NCBI GenBank assembly: GCA_902803165.1
Contig: CADCOS010000091.1
Location: 1 to 38,445, forward strand
Source of the DNA: an uncultured bacterium
GTDB lineage: Bacteria > Cyanobacteriota > Vampirovibrionia > Gastranaerophilales > Gastranaerophilaceae
Reading direction: 5' to 3'
Length of the DNA: 38,445 nucleotides
The translations under genes and the position numbers were made by a program. The notes beneath the pieces are model-generated. The model did not search any database. It was not told the DNA's origin and saw nothing but the letters and a program-made list of their open reading frames with translations. This document shows, in pieces, positions 13,956 through 21,395 of the stretch (its first letter is position 1; the number at the start of each line of letters is the position of its first letter).

Positions 13956-15548
13956 TTATCCTATCTTTGATATCAACTCATCACATGCGAAGTTTTCAAA
14001 TCTTGTTTGAGAAAGCATAAATGTTTCCGCAATCAAAAGCGCTGTAGGAACAAGTGCAGCAAGAAGGCTTAATAACAAACCGCCCAAATCGCCGCCTATT
14101 TCACCCATAAAGTATGATGAATTCATTGAAAATTCAATGACTATAATTGATAAACCTATTACAAATGAACGGCGCATGTCTTTTTGCAATTTTCTTATTC
14201 CTTCAAGTCCGTATATTTCTACACCATGCTGCAGATAATTGCTGTAACCGTCATTTTTAATAACTTCTGACGCTTGAATTTTTTTGCTGCATAAAAATCC
14301 GCTTACAAATGAGAAAAAAGCGAAGATTATCAAAAATGTTGCCAAAACCAAAAATACAGGACTGAGTCTTAAACCTGAAATTCTTACCCATCCTGCTGCT
14401 TCAGGAAAACACATTGCAAGAGTGTTTGAAACACCATAAGCTAAGAAAGGAGCGGTTAAAATACCCAAGAAAATTTCTCCCGCAGATTTTATTTGTAAAT
14501 TAAACTGCCTGTCTTTTATGTTTTGGATTTTTGTTTTACTCATTGTATTTACTAATCTTTCAATCCATTGTCTGTATTCTTTTAGAACACATTCCAAATC
14601 TTCTCTGTATTCAAGCAGCGAAAGCTCATAAGAAAGTTCTGAATTACTGTTTTTAAAATAACCGCAGCCTATAGCAAGTGTAGCGGCCGTTCCGACAAAA
14701 AACAGAGAAATTAAAACGGCGAATACAGGAAATGTTTTCGGAGCTACATAATAAAGAACATTAATCAAATATATAGCGCAATAAAACATCAATGAAACAC
14801 CGAGCATAAAACTGCCGGCTATACCTGATGATACAGTTCCTTCACCATTCTTATTTCTTAAATACAAGAATATGCCTTGTTTTAAAATCAAACCGATTCC
14901 GTAAATAATCAAAGTGTACACAAATATAAGTTTCATATTAGAAGGCATTTGAATAACATTACCGGCTTCACTTAAAGGTAAACCCGTAAGATAATTCGAA
15001 ACGCCGAACGCACATATCAGAGAAGCAAAGAATAACGCTATATGCAAAACAATTCCGCCCTTTGAATTCATTGATAATTGTTTGCGCAAAGATGTTATAG
15101 CCGCACCGATTTCTTTTATTATTGAAACTCTTGTAGATTCTATTTCGGCCTTTCTTTTCTCAACCATAATTTTTGCAGCTGCATTTACGTCATTTCCGTA
15201 TATTGCTTTAATATCATTTTCAGTAATATTTTCTTGAGCTAATTCACGATTAACGATATCACCGATTATTTTTATTGATATAAATTCATCCGAATTTGCA
15301 ATCATAATTTTGCAAACTTTTTCGACATCCAATTTTGCAGGTAAAGCTCTTCCTTTGAAAAGAAAGTGTTTATCGTTAAATTGGTTCAAAACTGAACAGC
15401 TGTTGGTTTTTGGGTTATATTGAACCGTTAAAAGAAATTCAAATCCCAAATCCATTTTCACATCAGAATTTATATTAGAACCTATATTGACAAGTTCTTT
15501 ATCAGCAAATGTTTTTTCTCCGTGTTTTGTTGTTATTGTAAATGCCAT
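13956..15548 (-). CDS. FHA-like domain plus eight-TM membrane protein
   Basis: This 530-aa protein does not belong to a family I recognise. Residues 1-98 are beta-rich and resemble a degenerate FHA fold (VNIGSNINSDVKMDL, later strands ending FISIKII), but the phosphothreonine-binding Arg and Ser/His are not evident. A charged helical segment follows (105-160). I count eight TM helices at about 165-185, 205-230, 243-268, 272-297, 357-380, 396-420, 461-482 and 488-513, with a cytoplasmic helical hairpin at 303-355. The last stretch (GGLLLSLLAALVPTALLIAE, then FENFACDEL) vaguely recalls the final TM of MotA/TolQ/ExbB proteins; that is only a suggestion. AAGGAG precedes the ATG. It sits between the VWA gene and the TonB-like genes, so it may be the membrane core of the assembly. 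Confidence 0.6.
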   Translation of the reverse strand: MAFTITTKHGEKTFADKELVNIGSNINSDVKMDLGFEFLLTVQYNPKTNSCSVLNQFNDKHFLFKGRALPAKLDVEKVCKIMIANSDEFISIKIIGDIVNRELAQENITENDIKAIYGNDVNAAAKIMVEKRKAEIESTRVSIIKEIGAAITSLRKQLSMNSKGGIVLHIALFFASLICAFGVSNYLTGLPLSEAGNVIQMPSNMKLIFVYTLIIYGIGLILKQGIFLYLRNKNGEGTVSSGIAGSFMLGVSLMFYCAIYLINVLYYVAPKTFPVFAVLISLFFVGTAATLAIGCGYFKNSNSELSYELSLLEYREDLECVLKEYRQWIERLVNTMSKTKIQNIKDRQFNLQIKSAGEIFLGILTAPFLAYGVSNTLAMCFPEAAGWVRISGLRLSPVFLVLATFLIIFAFFSFVSGFLCSKKIQASEVIKNDGYSNYLQHGVEIYGLEGIRKLQKDMRRSFVIGLSIIVIEFSMNSSYFMGEIGGDLGGLLLSLLAALVPTALLIAETFMLSQTRFENFACDELISKIG

Positions 15549-15588
15549 AATTATCTCCTTTTTTGATAATCGAGTAATCTTTTGTTAT

Positions 15589-16257
15589 TTATCTTCCAAT
15601 TGCTTCTAAAAATCGTCTGCCTGCTTTATCAACATTAGCCTCATTTGCGACAATAAGTTTCTTTTCTCCTAAAATCGGATTTAGTTTTGTTTTTACCAAA
15701 TCCAATTTATCAGGTTTAGCGTAAACGAACATCATAGCGAGTTCCGGTATATAATTTTGAACATTTTTTATATTTTCGGGAAGTGTATTCCAATCAATTT
15801 GCTTTGAAATATTACCTTCGTTTTCCAAGTCACCGATAACAACGATTGACGGAATAAAGCCTTCTTTTTTCATTGTCAAGCAATGGTCAAGAGCTTTTTT
15901 GATAGCCTCACCGTAAGCTGTTCCGTAGTCTTTTGAATCATATTTTGTAAATGCTTCAACAGCTTTTGTAATGCCTTTGGAATCACTTGGCGCACCTTCA
16001 TAAATCAAGTAAGAATCTTGAGAAACTTTTAAAATTTTTATATGGTCTTCAGGATCTAAAATAGAACAAAGTGATTTTGTAAATTTAATTTCATCAGGCA
16101 GCATATCTTGATTTGAAGCGGATGAATCCATTACAAACACAACGGCAGCTTTATGAAAATCATCAACCTTTATGTTCTTTGCAGCCATAAACAACAATTT
16201 GCCTATTAATGATACAGCCAAAATAAGTAATCCTAATGTCACCAATCTTTTATTCAT
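15589..16257 (-). CDS. Membrane-anchored VWA-domain protein
   Basis: The 222-aa protein has one N-terminal TM helix (residues 5-26) and a von Willebrand factor A domain on the outside. The metal-ion-dependent adhesion site is complete: D44-x-S46-x-S48 in VMDSSAS, T113 in YGTAYGEAI, and D143 in VVIGDLEN. VWA domains bind protein partners through Mg2+ or Mn2+ and often act in assembly or adhesion complexes. It lies 10 nt after the upstream gene and 40 nt before the next, all in one direction. GAGGG lies before the ATG. I see no link to the MoxR/BatA type, which lacks this context here. Confidence 0.82.
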   Translation of the reverse strand: MNKRLVTLGLLILAVSLIGKLLFMAAKNIKVDDFHKAAVVFVMDSSASNQDMLPDEIKFTKSLCSILDPEDHIKILKVSQDSYLIYEGAPSDSKGITKAVEAFTKYDSKDYGTAYGEAIKKALDHCLTMKKEGFIPSIVVIGDLENEGNISKQIDWNTLPENIKNVQNYIPELAMMFVYAKPDKLDLVKTKLNPILGEKKLIVANEANVDKAGRRFLEAIGR

Positions 16258-16267
16258 AATTTCCCTC

Positions 16268-17296
16268 TTATTGTCCTACACTTACACTCAATCCGCTTGT
16301 CAGAGTCAATTCCATCTCAGTAAACGAAGGTATTTCCGCATCAACCCCTCGTTCTACGGCAGAAGTTGCGACTCCTGTACCGGCACCGACGCCTGCACCT
16401 ATTGCAACTGATCTGCCGACATTTCCGTCTGTTACCAATGCTAATAACAAACCGACAACGGCTCCGGCAGCAGCTTTTACTGCTACATTTTTAACTGATT
16501 CTGCGACTTTACCGTCATTTGAAACAGTAAAATCTATTGTCTCCGCTGATATATTGTATACTTGGTTTTCAGGTGTAACTATTTTGTCAAAATTTATTAC
16601 GACTCTTCCGTTTCTTGAACCGTATGATGCATGTCTTGCAACAGTAAGAGTTCCGTATACCAAACTGCCTTGAGGTATTACTACACTGCCGTTATATAGT
16701 ACATTATCAGATATAACAGCCGTTATATTGTCACCTTTCGTAGCAGTTGCCGTATTTATAGATGATTGAAGATATACGGGAATGGTTGTACCGGCTGAAA
16801 GCTGAGCTATATAACCTGTTAATGCCTGAGATTTTTTGTACTTAGGTTCTTCTACAGGCTTGAAAAACGTTTCTTCAGGTTCATCAAAAGAATATGTTTT
16901 TTCCTTACCGGAATTGGCGGTGAGAGATTCCGCAAGCCCGTCATATATACTTATAATACTTTTATTAAAAGATTGTTCGCAAACAATGTTTTGTCTTTTA
17001 ACTTCTTTTAAAATCATTTTATTAATTTTTGTATTTTTATCGGCTTCATAATAATAAAACATATTATCACCGCTTTGCTGCAAAATTATTATGGCGTGAT
17101 TATTACCGTCGGAAGACACGGCATAATAAGGATTTGACTTAACAATTTCATAATTTTGAGATTCTAAACTCATATTAACAAGCGGTTCTATTGCAGCCGT
17201 TTTTATATTCTTAAAATAATACAGCTCGCTAAAAGCATAGCAGCTGTTAGTTGAGAGAAAGAATAGCAGTACTAATGAGGCAAATAGTTTTTTCAT
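16268..17296 (-). CDS. Secreted protein with VirB10-like beta domain and glycine zipper
   Basis: The 342-aa product has a signal peptide (1-21, ending CYA). Residues 25-120 are an unrecognised mixed domain. Residues 166-256 form a beta domain (LSAGTTIPVYLQSSI, DNITAVISDNV, VVIPQGSLVYGTL, GRVVINFDKIVTP) that recalls the C-terminal domain of VirB10/TrbI, an outer-membrane-spanning secretion component. It is interrupted by a glycine-zipper membrane hairpin at about 275-312 (GAVVGLLLALV, GAGVGAGTGVA) and closed by a final strand (EMELTLTSGLSV). The same beta-domain pattern recurs in the SLH protein at 18919. The ATG overlaps the stop of the preceding small gene by one base. VirB10 kinship is my inference; the domain layout is visible. 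Confidence 0.65.
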   Translation of the reverse strand: MKKLFASLVLLFFLSTNSCYAFSELYYFKNIKTAAIEPLVNMSLESQNYEIVKSNPYYAVSSDGNNHAIIILQQSGDNMFYYYEADKNTKINKMILKEVKRQNIVCEQSFNKSIISIYDGLAESLTANSGKEKTYSFDEPEETFFKPVEEPKYKKSQALTGYIAQLSAGTTIPVYLQSSINTATATKGDNITAVISDNVLYNGSVVIPQGSLVYGTLTVARHASYGSRNGRVVINFDKIVTPENQVYNISAETIDFTVSNDGKVAESVKNVAVKAAAGAVVGLLLALVTDGNVGRSVAIGAGVGAGTGVATSAVERGVDAEIPSFTEMELTLTSGLSVSVGQ

Positions 17297-17574
17297 TAAT
17301 TTTTCCCTCCGTTTTCGCCGTTTTGTTTGATAACTGTTTGCGTAACTTGTTTTGTTGTTGTAACAGAGCCGTCTTTATTAATTTTAAACAAGTATTCAAT
17401 TGTGCTTAATGAGAAAGGTTTGTGCATATCAGGCTGAACGGCGCATATCCATAAAGTAAAAACAATTGCAGCGGTTAAAACAGAAATTCCGACAATTTTT
17501 AAGCTTAAAGAAACTATACTTTTTAAAATTATGAATGTAATAAGAATTAATATTACCGCTATTCCTAATGTCAT
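17296..17574 (-). CDS. Small membrane protein, first gene of the envelope set
   Basis: The 92-aa product has two hydrophobic helices (about 3-20 and 26-45), followed by a short polar tail with SVTTTKQVTQTVIKQNGENGGK. Just after the second helix it carries ICAVQPDMHK (residues 43-52), nearly the same as ICSLKPEMHK in the TonB-like protein of the same gene set. That suggests a shared binding surface at the membrane or a duplication. GGAAGG precedes the ATG. It is translationally coupled to the next gene (TAATG overlap). No database family is recognised. Confidence 0.6.
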   Translation of the reverse strand: MTLGIAVILILITFIILKSIVSLSLKIVGISVLTAAIVFTLWICAVQPDMHKPFSLSTIEYLFKINKDGSVTTTKQVTQTVIKQNGENGGKN

Positions 17575-17601
17575 TCCTTTTTCCTTCCGTTTTCAAAAAT
17601 T

Positions 17602-17607
17602 ATTATA
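17602..17607 (-). promoter_or_regulatory. -10 box for the six-gene envelope operon
   Basis: TATAAT on the minus strand lies 27 nt before the ATG of the first gene, downstream of acpS, in a very AT-rich 64-nt gap. The -35 region is not clear, so readthrough from acpS is an alternative. Confidence 0.4.
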
Positions 17608-17638
17608 CAATTAAATTTAATAATTTAAAATATTATTA

Positions 17639-17989
17639 TTATTCAACTATAACAAATGCCGCAGCTTTATCTTTTTCATGAGAAAGAGAAACAGAAAATT
17701 TATATTTTTTTAAATCTTCTATATATATATTTATAAACGGCGCTCCTTTATTATTGTTCAAAATTTCTATTTTGTTGTAAGATACCGTTTTGTCATATAA
17801 TTCGGAAACAGCTTTTACTACGGCCTCTTTTGCGCAATATCTTGCGGCAAGGTGCGGAGCCGGATTTTTATAACCGAAACAATATTCCAGTTCTTTTTGA
17901 GTAAAAATTCTATTCAAAAAAGCCGCGTCTTTCTCAGGCGTCTTATCGCTGAATCTTGAAATATCCTCTATATCAACTCCGATTCTCAT
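17639..17989 (-). CDS. acpS: Holo-[acyl-carrier-protein] synthase
   Basis: The 116-aa protein is a standard-length AcpS. It moves 4'-phosphopantetheine from CoA to a serine of acyl carrier protein, starting fatty acid synthesis. Signatures are the N-terminal GVDIEDISRF with the metal-binding Asp, FTQKELEYC at about 30-38, HLAARYCAKEAVVKA (46-60) with the catalytic Glu, and the C-terminal SLSHEKDKAAAFVIVE. The ATG has no Shine-Dalgarno nearby, but TGGTAATAT ends 6 nt before it (17996-18004), an extended -10 arrangement that would make the mRNA leaderless. It is divergent from the gene at 18068. Confidence 0.95.
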   Translation of the reverse strand: MRIGVDIEDISRFSDKTPEKDAAFLNRIFTQKELEYCFGYKNPAPHLAARYCAKEAVVKAVSELYDKTVSYNKIEILNNNKGAPFINIYIEDLKKYKFSVSLSHEKDKAAAFVIVE

Positions 17990-17995
17990 AATTTT

Positions 17996-18004
17996 ATATT
18001 ACCA
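17996..18004 (-). promoter_or_regulatory. Extended -10 promoter of acpS
   Basis: TGG then TAATAT on the minus strand leaves 6 nt before the acpS ATG. No convincing -35 box is visible, as is usual for extended -10 promoters. Confidence 0.4.
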
Positions 18005-18018
18005 TAATTCTCCGTTAT

Positions 18019-18046
18019 TTGACACTATTACTTTATTAAATATAAT
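18019..18046 (+). promoter_or_regulatory. Consensus sigma-70-type promoter
   Basis: TTGACA at 18019-18024 and TATAAT at 18041-18046 are both perfect and separated by 16 nt. Transcription would begin near 18053, so the mRNA would start almost at the Shine-Dalgarno (AAAGGAG, 18053-18059) of the gene at 18068. Confidence 0.8.
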
Positions 18047-18067
18047 AACCTTAAAGGAGTTGTAACT

Positions 18068-18649
18068 ATGGTTTCCGATAATAAAGAAGTTGAGTTTGAT
18101 CCCGGTTTTGCACCGTATATTATGGCATTTCAAGGTACGGTTGAATATTTGTATTCCGATATAAACAGATTTAAGAATCTTTCTCAAAAAAAGATTAAAT
18201 TTATGCAATATTACAAAAAATTATTGGAAGTTTTTTATAATAATATAGGATTTTATACGGGCTGTCTCATGTGGGCAAGTTATATAAAATCTCAGCCGAA
18301 AGCCAAAATTGCCTCAAATAGTTTTTTAGGAACGGAATATAACGAAGCGGAAAATGTCGCTGATATAGATTATGTAATACAGTTTATTAAACTTTTTCCA
18401 AAAGACATGAAATATTTTCTCGGGCAAACTTTTGAATTTGATGAAAATATTGTAAAATTAGCAGAAATTTATAAGGAGTTTTTAATTATAAATAAAGGGT
18501 TTACAAACTCGGAATACAATTCTGATATATTAATACCTGATTCAATTGCCATCGAAAAAGCAGAAGAATACAAAAAAATAATAGATACAGCTATTGAAGA
18601 AGGAAATCTGAGTAAGCTCAAAGACAGCCTCTCCATAATTTTAAAATAA
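18068..18649 (+). CDS. Hypothetical helical cytoplasmic protein
   Basis: I do not recognise this 193-aa protein. It has no signal peptide or long hydrophobic helix. It is rich in aromatic residues and lysine and looks all-helical, with FAPYIMAFQGTVEYLYSDINRF at the start, a YYKKLLEVFYNN helix, and a C-terminal charged helix (SIAIEKAEEYKKIIDTAIEEG). The promoter in front is one of the strongest in the window, so it may be well expressed under normal growth. A good AAAGGAG supports the ATG. It is a single-gene unit. Confidence 0.7.
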   Translation: MVSDNKEVEFDPGFAPYIMAFQGTVEYLYSDINRFKNLSQKKIKFMQYYKKLLEVFYNNIGFYTGCLMWASYIKSQPKAKIASNSFLGTEYNEAENVADIDYVIQFIKLFPKDMKYFLGQTFEFDENIVKLAEIYKEFLIINKGFTNSEYNSDILIPDSIAIEKAEEYKKIIDTAIEEGNLSKLKDSLSIILK

Positions 18650-18654
18650 CAAAA

Positions 18655-18858
18655 TTACATAAAAAAAACTGACTCTTTTTGAAGCCAGTATAAGTATTTT
18701 TCTCTAATAATTTTGGGAGGAGATTTGGGGATAGTTGATACATGGCATGCTACTATAAATTTCAAAATCATGGTACATGTTCCAAAATAAAATTTACAAA
18801 AGTTCACAAACGCCGTAAGATTTATAATTATATGTACTTTTGTTAAAAAAAATTGCAT
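18655..18858 (-). other. Possible small minus-strand transcript or ORF
   Basis: The 269-bp gap between 18649 and 18919 has no confident gene. A 67-codon minus-strand frame runs through it to a stop within the terminator at 18661-18689. An extended -10 (TGC then TATATT, 18880 to 18872 on the minus strand) lies upstream. The frame has a hydrophobic start and a KSPPKIIREKYLYWLQ tail, but no Shine-Dalgarno (the ATG follows AACTTA). It may be a non-coding RNA, a small protein or chance. Confidence 0.25.
18661..18689 (-). terminator. Intrinsic terminator reading on the minus strand
   Basis: On the minus strand ACTGGCT (18689 to 18683) pairs with AGTCAGT (18674 to 18668), with one G-U pair and an 8-nt loop, and is followed by a T-run (18667 to 18661). 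The orientation does not fit the plus-strand gene that ends at 18649, so a minus-strand transcript should reach it from the right. Confidence 0.55.
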
Positions 18859-18918
18859 TAAGTTTTTATTTAATATAGCATATTATTAACGGAAGTATAG
18901 AATGTAGGAGGACAATTA

Positions 18919-20055
18919 ATGTTCAAGAAAATATTAAAAGGAATGCTTACACTTGCATTGTTTGCAGTTATCGGCAATCCGGCACACGCTTTTTATTCTG
19001 ATATGACAGAAAGCCATTGGGCATATCAGCCTGTTAAATTTTTAACAGATGTTGGTATTGTTGTAGGTTTTCCTGACGGAACATACAAACCTGATATCCC
19101 TGTAACAAGAGCAGAATTTGCTTCTATGGCAATAAAAGCATTGGGACAAGAATACGCAAATGTTAGTCAAGCTATTCATTTTGAAGATATAAATTCTGAT
19201 TTTTGGGCATACGGAATTATACAAAAAGCTGTTTATTTCGGTTTAATTCCTGATGCTAAAGGCGAAAGCTTCCGCCCGTTTGATCCTGTAACAAGAATGG
19301 ATGCAATTAATATTATAGTTAATGCTCTTTCTACAAGCCAAATTGGTCAAAAAGAAGCAGAAGAAATTGTTTCAAAGAATTACAAAGATGCGAATCAGCT
19401 TCCTGCGGCATTCGTCGTAACTGCAGCTAAGGCTCACAGTTTAGACTTGGTTGTTACAATGCCTGGACATGAAAATATGATGGAAGCTATGAGACCTGCT
19501 AATCGTGCAGAAGTAGCTGCTTTATTATACAAAATGATGTTAGCCGCAAAACAAAGCCCTAACGATAAACTTGCTCCTGCTATGGAAAAAAGATACGGCG
19601 AAGGCTATATTGTTGATAACGTAAAAGTTCAAGGTTCAATAGGTATTATACCTGCCGGTACAATCTTCCCTATCAGACTTGAGTCTGTTGTAGGTTCTGC
19701 AATTTCGTCCGTTGCAGATATTTATACAGCAAAAACTCCTAAAAACTATGTAACCAAAGAAGGTTATTTGTTAATAGAAGAAAACAGTGATTTGAAGGGC
19801 GCTGTAAAATACGTTCAAAGAGGCAGCGCATTTAAACAGCAAGGTGAAATTATTCTTAGAAATGAACTTTTAGTAACTCCAAACGACCAAGCTGTTATGG
19901 TATATGGTGTAGCAACTCTTGATCCTCAAAAAATAGGTTTCTGGAGAAGCGTATTCAAAGGTAAAAACGTTCTTGCTAAACCGGGGCAAATTGTTAATTT
20001 GAGACTTTTAGCTCCTATAAAAATCGATTTAACAAACGGTTTTATCTACGAATAA
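18919..20055 (+). CDS. Secreted SLH-domain protein with C-terminal beta domain
   Basis: The 378-aa protein has a signal peptide (1-24, ending PAHA) and three SLH repeats: 25-76 (HWAYQPVKFLTDVGIVVGFPDG, PVTRAEFASM), 86-138 (FWAYGIIQKAVYFGLI, PVTRMDAINII) and a looser one at 155-208 (ANRAEVAALLYKMM). SLH repeats bind secondary wall polymers or, in cyanobacteria, tie outer-membrane proteins to peptidoglycan. No OprB-type porin barrel follows. Instead residues 243-375 form a beta domain (IPAGTIFPIRLESVV, DIYTAKTPKNY, GEIILRNELL, PGQIVNLRLLAPIKI) patterned like that of the secreted protein at 16268-17296. AGGAGG lies before the ATG and a strong terminator follows, so it is monocistronic and possibly abundant. 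Confidence 0.85.
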   Translation: MFKKILKGMLTLALFAVIGNPAHAFYSDMTESHWAYQPVKFLTDVGIVVGFPDGTYKPDIPVTRAEFASMAIKALGQEYANVSQAIHFEDINSDFWAYGIIQKAVYFGLIPDAKGESFRPFDPVTRMDAINIIVNALSTSQIGQKEAEEIVSKNYKDANQLPAAFVVTAAKAHSLDLVVTMPGHENMMEAMRPANRAEVAALLYKMMLAAKQSPNDKLAPAMEKRYGEGYIVDNVKVQGSIGIIPAGTIFPIRLESVVGSAISSVADIYTAKTPKNYVTKEGYLLIEENSDLKGAVKYVQRGSAFKQQGEIILRNELLVTPNDQAVMVYGVATLDPQKIGFWRSVFKGKNVLAKPGQIVNLRLLAPIKIDLTNGFIYE

Positions 20056-20073
20056 AGTAAAAATTTATAGAAG

Positions 20074-20108
20074 AAAAGGGGTTCGGAAATTTCCCGAACT
20101 CCTTTTTT
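20074..20108 (+). terminator. Intrinsic terminator of the SLH gene
   Basis: GTTCGG at 20081-20086 pairs with CCGAAC at 20094-20099; the stem extends outward through GGG/TCC and AAAA/TTTT and ends in a T-run at 20103-20108. Confidence 0.88.
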
Positions 20109-20109
20109 G

Positions 20110-20118
20110 TGGTATATT
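20110..20118 (+). promoter_or_regulatory. Extended -10 promoter for waaA-bioA
   Basis: TGG followed by TATATT lies directly after the SLH terminator. Transcription would begin near 20125, giving a leader of about 25 nt to the ATG at 20150. Confidence 0.4.
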
Positions 20119-20149
20119 AAATTTGAAAATAATTTCGGGAGATGTTTTA

Positions 20150-21394
20150 ATGTTTAGATTATTAAGTGATATGGTTTTTCCGATAGTTAAGCCCGTTATG
20201 AGCTACGTTTTAAGGAAAAAAGAGTACCCCGAGTCCGCTATTGAAAGAAAATACGGAATTATGCCTGAAGAAGGATTTCGGGGAAATCATAACGTAATAA
20301 TGTTCCATGGGGTTTCTGTCGGAGAAATTAATGCTCTCGAAAACCTTGTAAAAGAAACTCGCAGACAATTTCCCGAATTAAAAATTGTAGTTACAACAGG
20401 AACTCACACAGGGCAGGATTTAGCAAAGAAAAAACTCGGTGAAATTGCTGATTTAATAACATATTTTCCCGCAGATTTTCCTTGTGTAATCAAGAAATTT
20501 TTAGATAAAGTATGTCCTTCAACAGTGCTTATAGCCGAAACGGAGATTTGGCCGAATTTTGCTATGGAATGTAAAAAAAGAGGGATTAAAATTAATATAA
20601 TTAACGGACGAATATCAGACAGCACATTCAAATCCTATAATATGCTGAAGTTTATATTCAAATATTTTTTAAGTTTTTATGACGGAATTTATACCCAAAG
20701 CAGTGAAGATAATGAAAAATTTTTACAACTTGGCGCAAATCCTGAAACGACAAAGAGAATGAACAACTTGAAATTTGATATAAAGAAGCCTGAAATTGAT
20801 ATTGACTTTGATAAATCGGGTTCAAGAATTTTGCTTGCGGGTTCAACTCACAAAGGTGAGGATGAAATTGTATTTTACAATTTCAGAAGGCTTAAAGAAA
20901 AACATCCTGACTTAAAGTTGATTATTGCTCCGAGACATTTAACAAGAACAGAAGAAATAAGAGCATTAGCGGAAAGCTTCGGGTTCAAATTTGATTTTCG
21001 CTCTAATAACATTACCTCAATGAATGATATTGATGTACTGATACTGGATACATTAGGCGAATTGGGCAAAATGTATGCCTTTTCCGACATTGCTTTTATC
21101 GGGGGAAGTTTTAATAATACGGGCGGACATAATCCATTAGAGGCTATAATATTCGGAGTACCTGTGATTTCCGGATTTGATGTGCATAATTTTAAAGATA
21201 TATACAGCATTATAAAAAATTCTGGAGCAGGGTTTGTAGTTGATTCACGTGACGAATTTTATAATATTGCCGATGATTTACTCAGTAATAAAGATTTTTA
21301 TATCGCTACTTCGAAAAAATGTGCAGATGTTTTTGAAGAGCAGCAAGGAGCTTTAGAATTTGTAATTGACATAATAAGAAACGGACTTAAATAA
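20150..21394 (+). CDS. waaA: 3-deoxy-D-manno-octulosonic acid transferase
   Basis: The 414-aa protein is the Kdo transferase (WaaA/KdtA) that adds Kdo to lipid A precursors at the inner membrane, a marker of LPS synthesis. It has a hydrophobic N-terminal anchor (1-20), then FHGVSVGE with the catalytic Glu59, TTGTHTGQDLA, AETEIWPN, LLAGSTHKGEDE at about 258-269, IIAPRHLTRTEE and a C-terminal GGSFNNTGGHNPLEA, all typical of the family in glycosyltransferase family 30. ATG 20150 is preferred because GGGAG at 20137-20141 gives 8-nt spacing; a TTG start at 20123 would begin upstream of that site. The stop is one base before the bioA start. Confidence 0.95.
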   Translation: MFRLLSDMVFPIVKPVMSYVLRKKEYPESAIERKYGIMPEEGFRGNHNVIMFHGVSVGEINALENLVKETRRQFPELKIVVTTGTHTGQDLAKKKLGEIADLITYFPADFPCVIKKFLDKVCPSTVLIAETEIWPNFAMECKKRGIKINIINGRISDSTFKSYNMLKFIFKYFLSFYDGIYTQSSEDNEKFLQLGANPETTKRMNNLKFDIKKPEIDIDFDKSGSRILLAGSTHKGEDEIVFYNFRRLKEKHPDLKLIIAPRHLTRTEEIRALAESFGFKFDFRSNNITSMNDIDVLILDTLGELGKMYAFSDIAFIGGSFNNTGGHNPLEAIIFGVPVISGFDVHNFKDIYSIIKNSGAGFVVDSRDEFYNIADDLLSNKDFYIATSKKCADVFEEQQGALEFVIDIIRNGLK

Positions 21395-21395
21395 A

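Noticed and set aside
13956-15548. Calling the 530-aa protein an ExbB/TolQ homologue
   Set aside because: Only the last TM region vaguely resembles that family; eight TM helices and an FHA-like head do not fit, so no family name was given.
20875-21210. 111-codon minus-strand frame inside waaA
   Set aside because: Antisense shadow of conserved WaaA sequence with no promoter or ribosome site.
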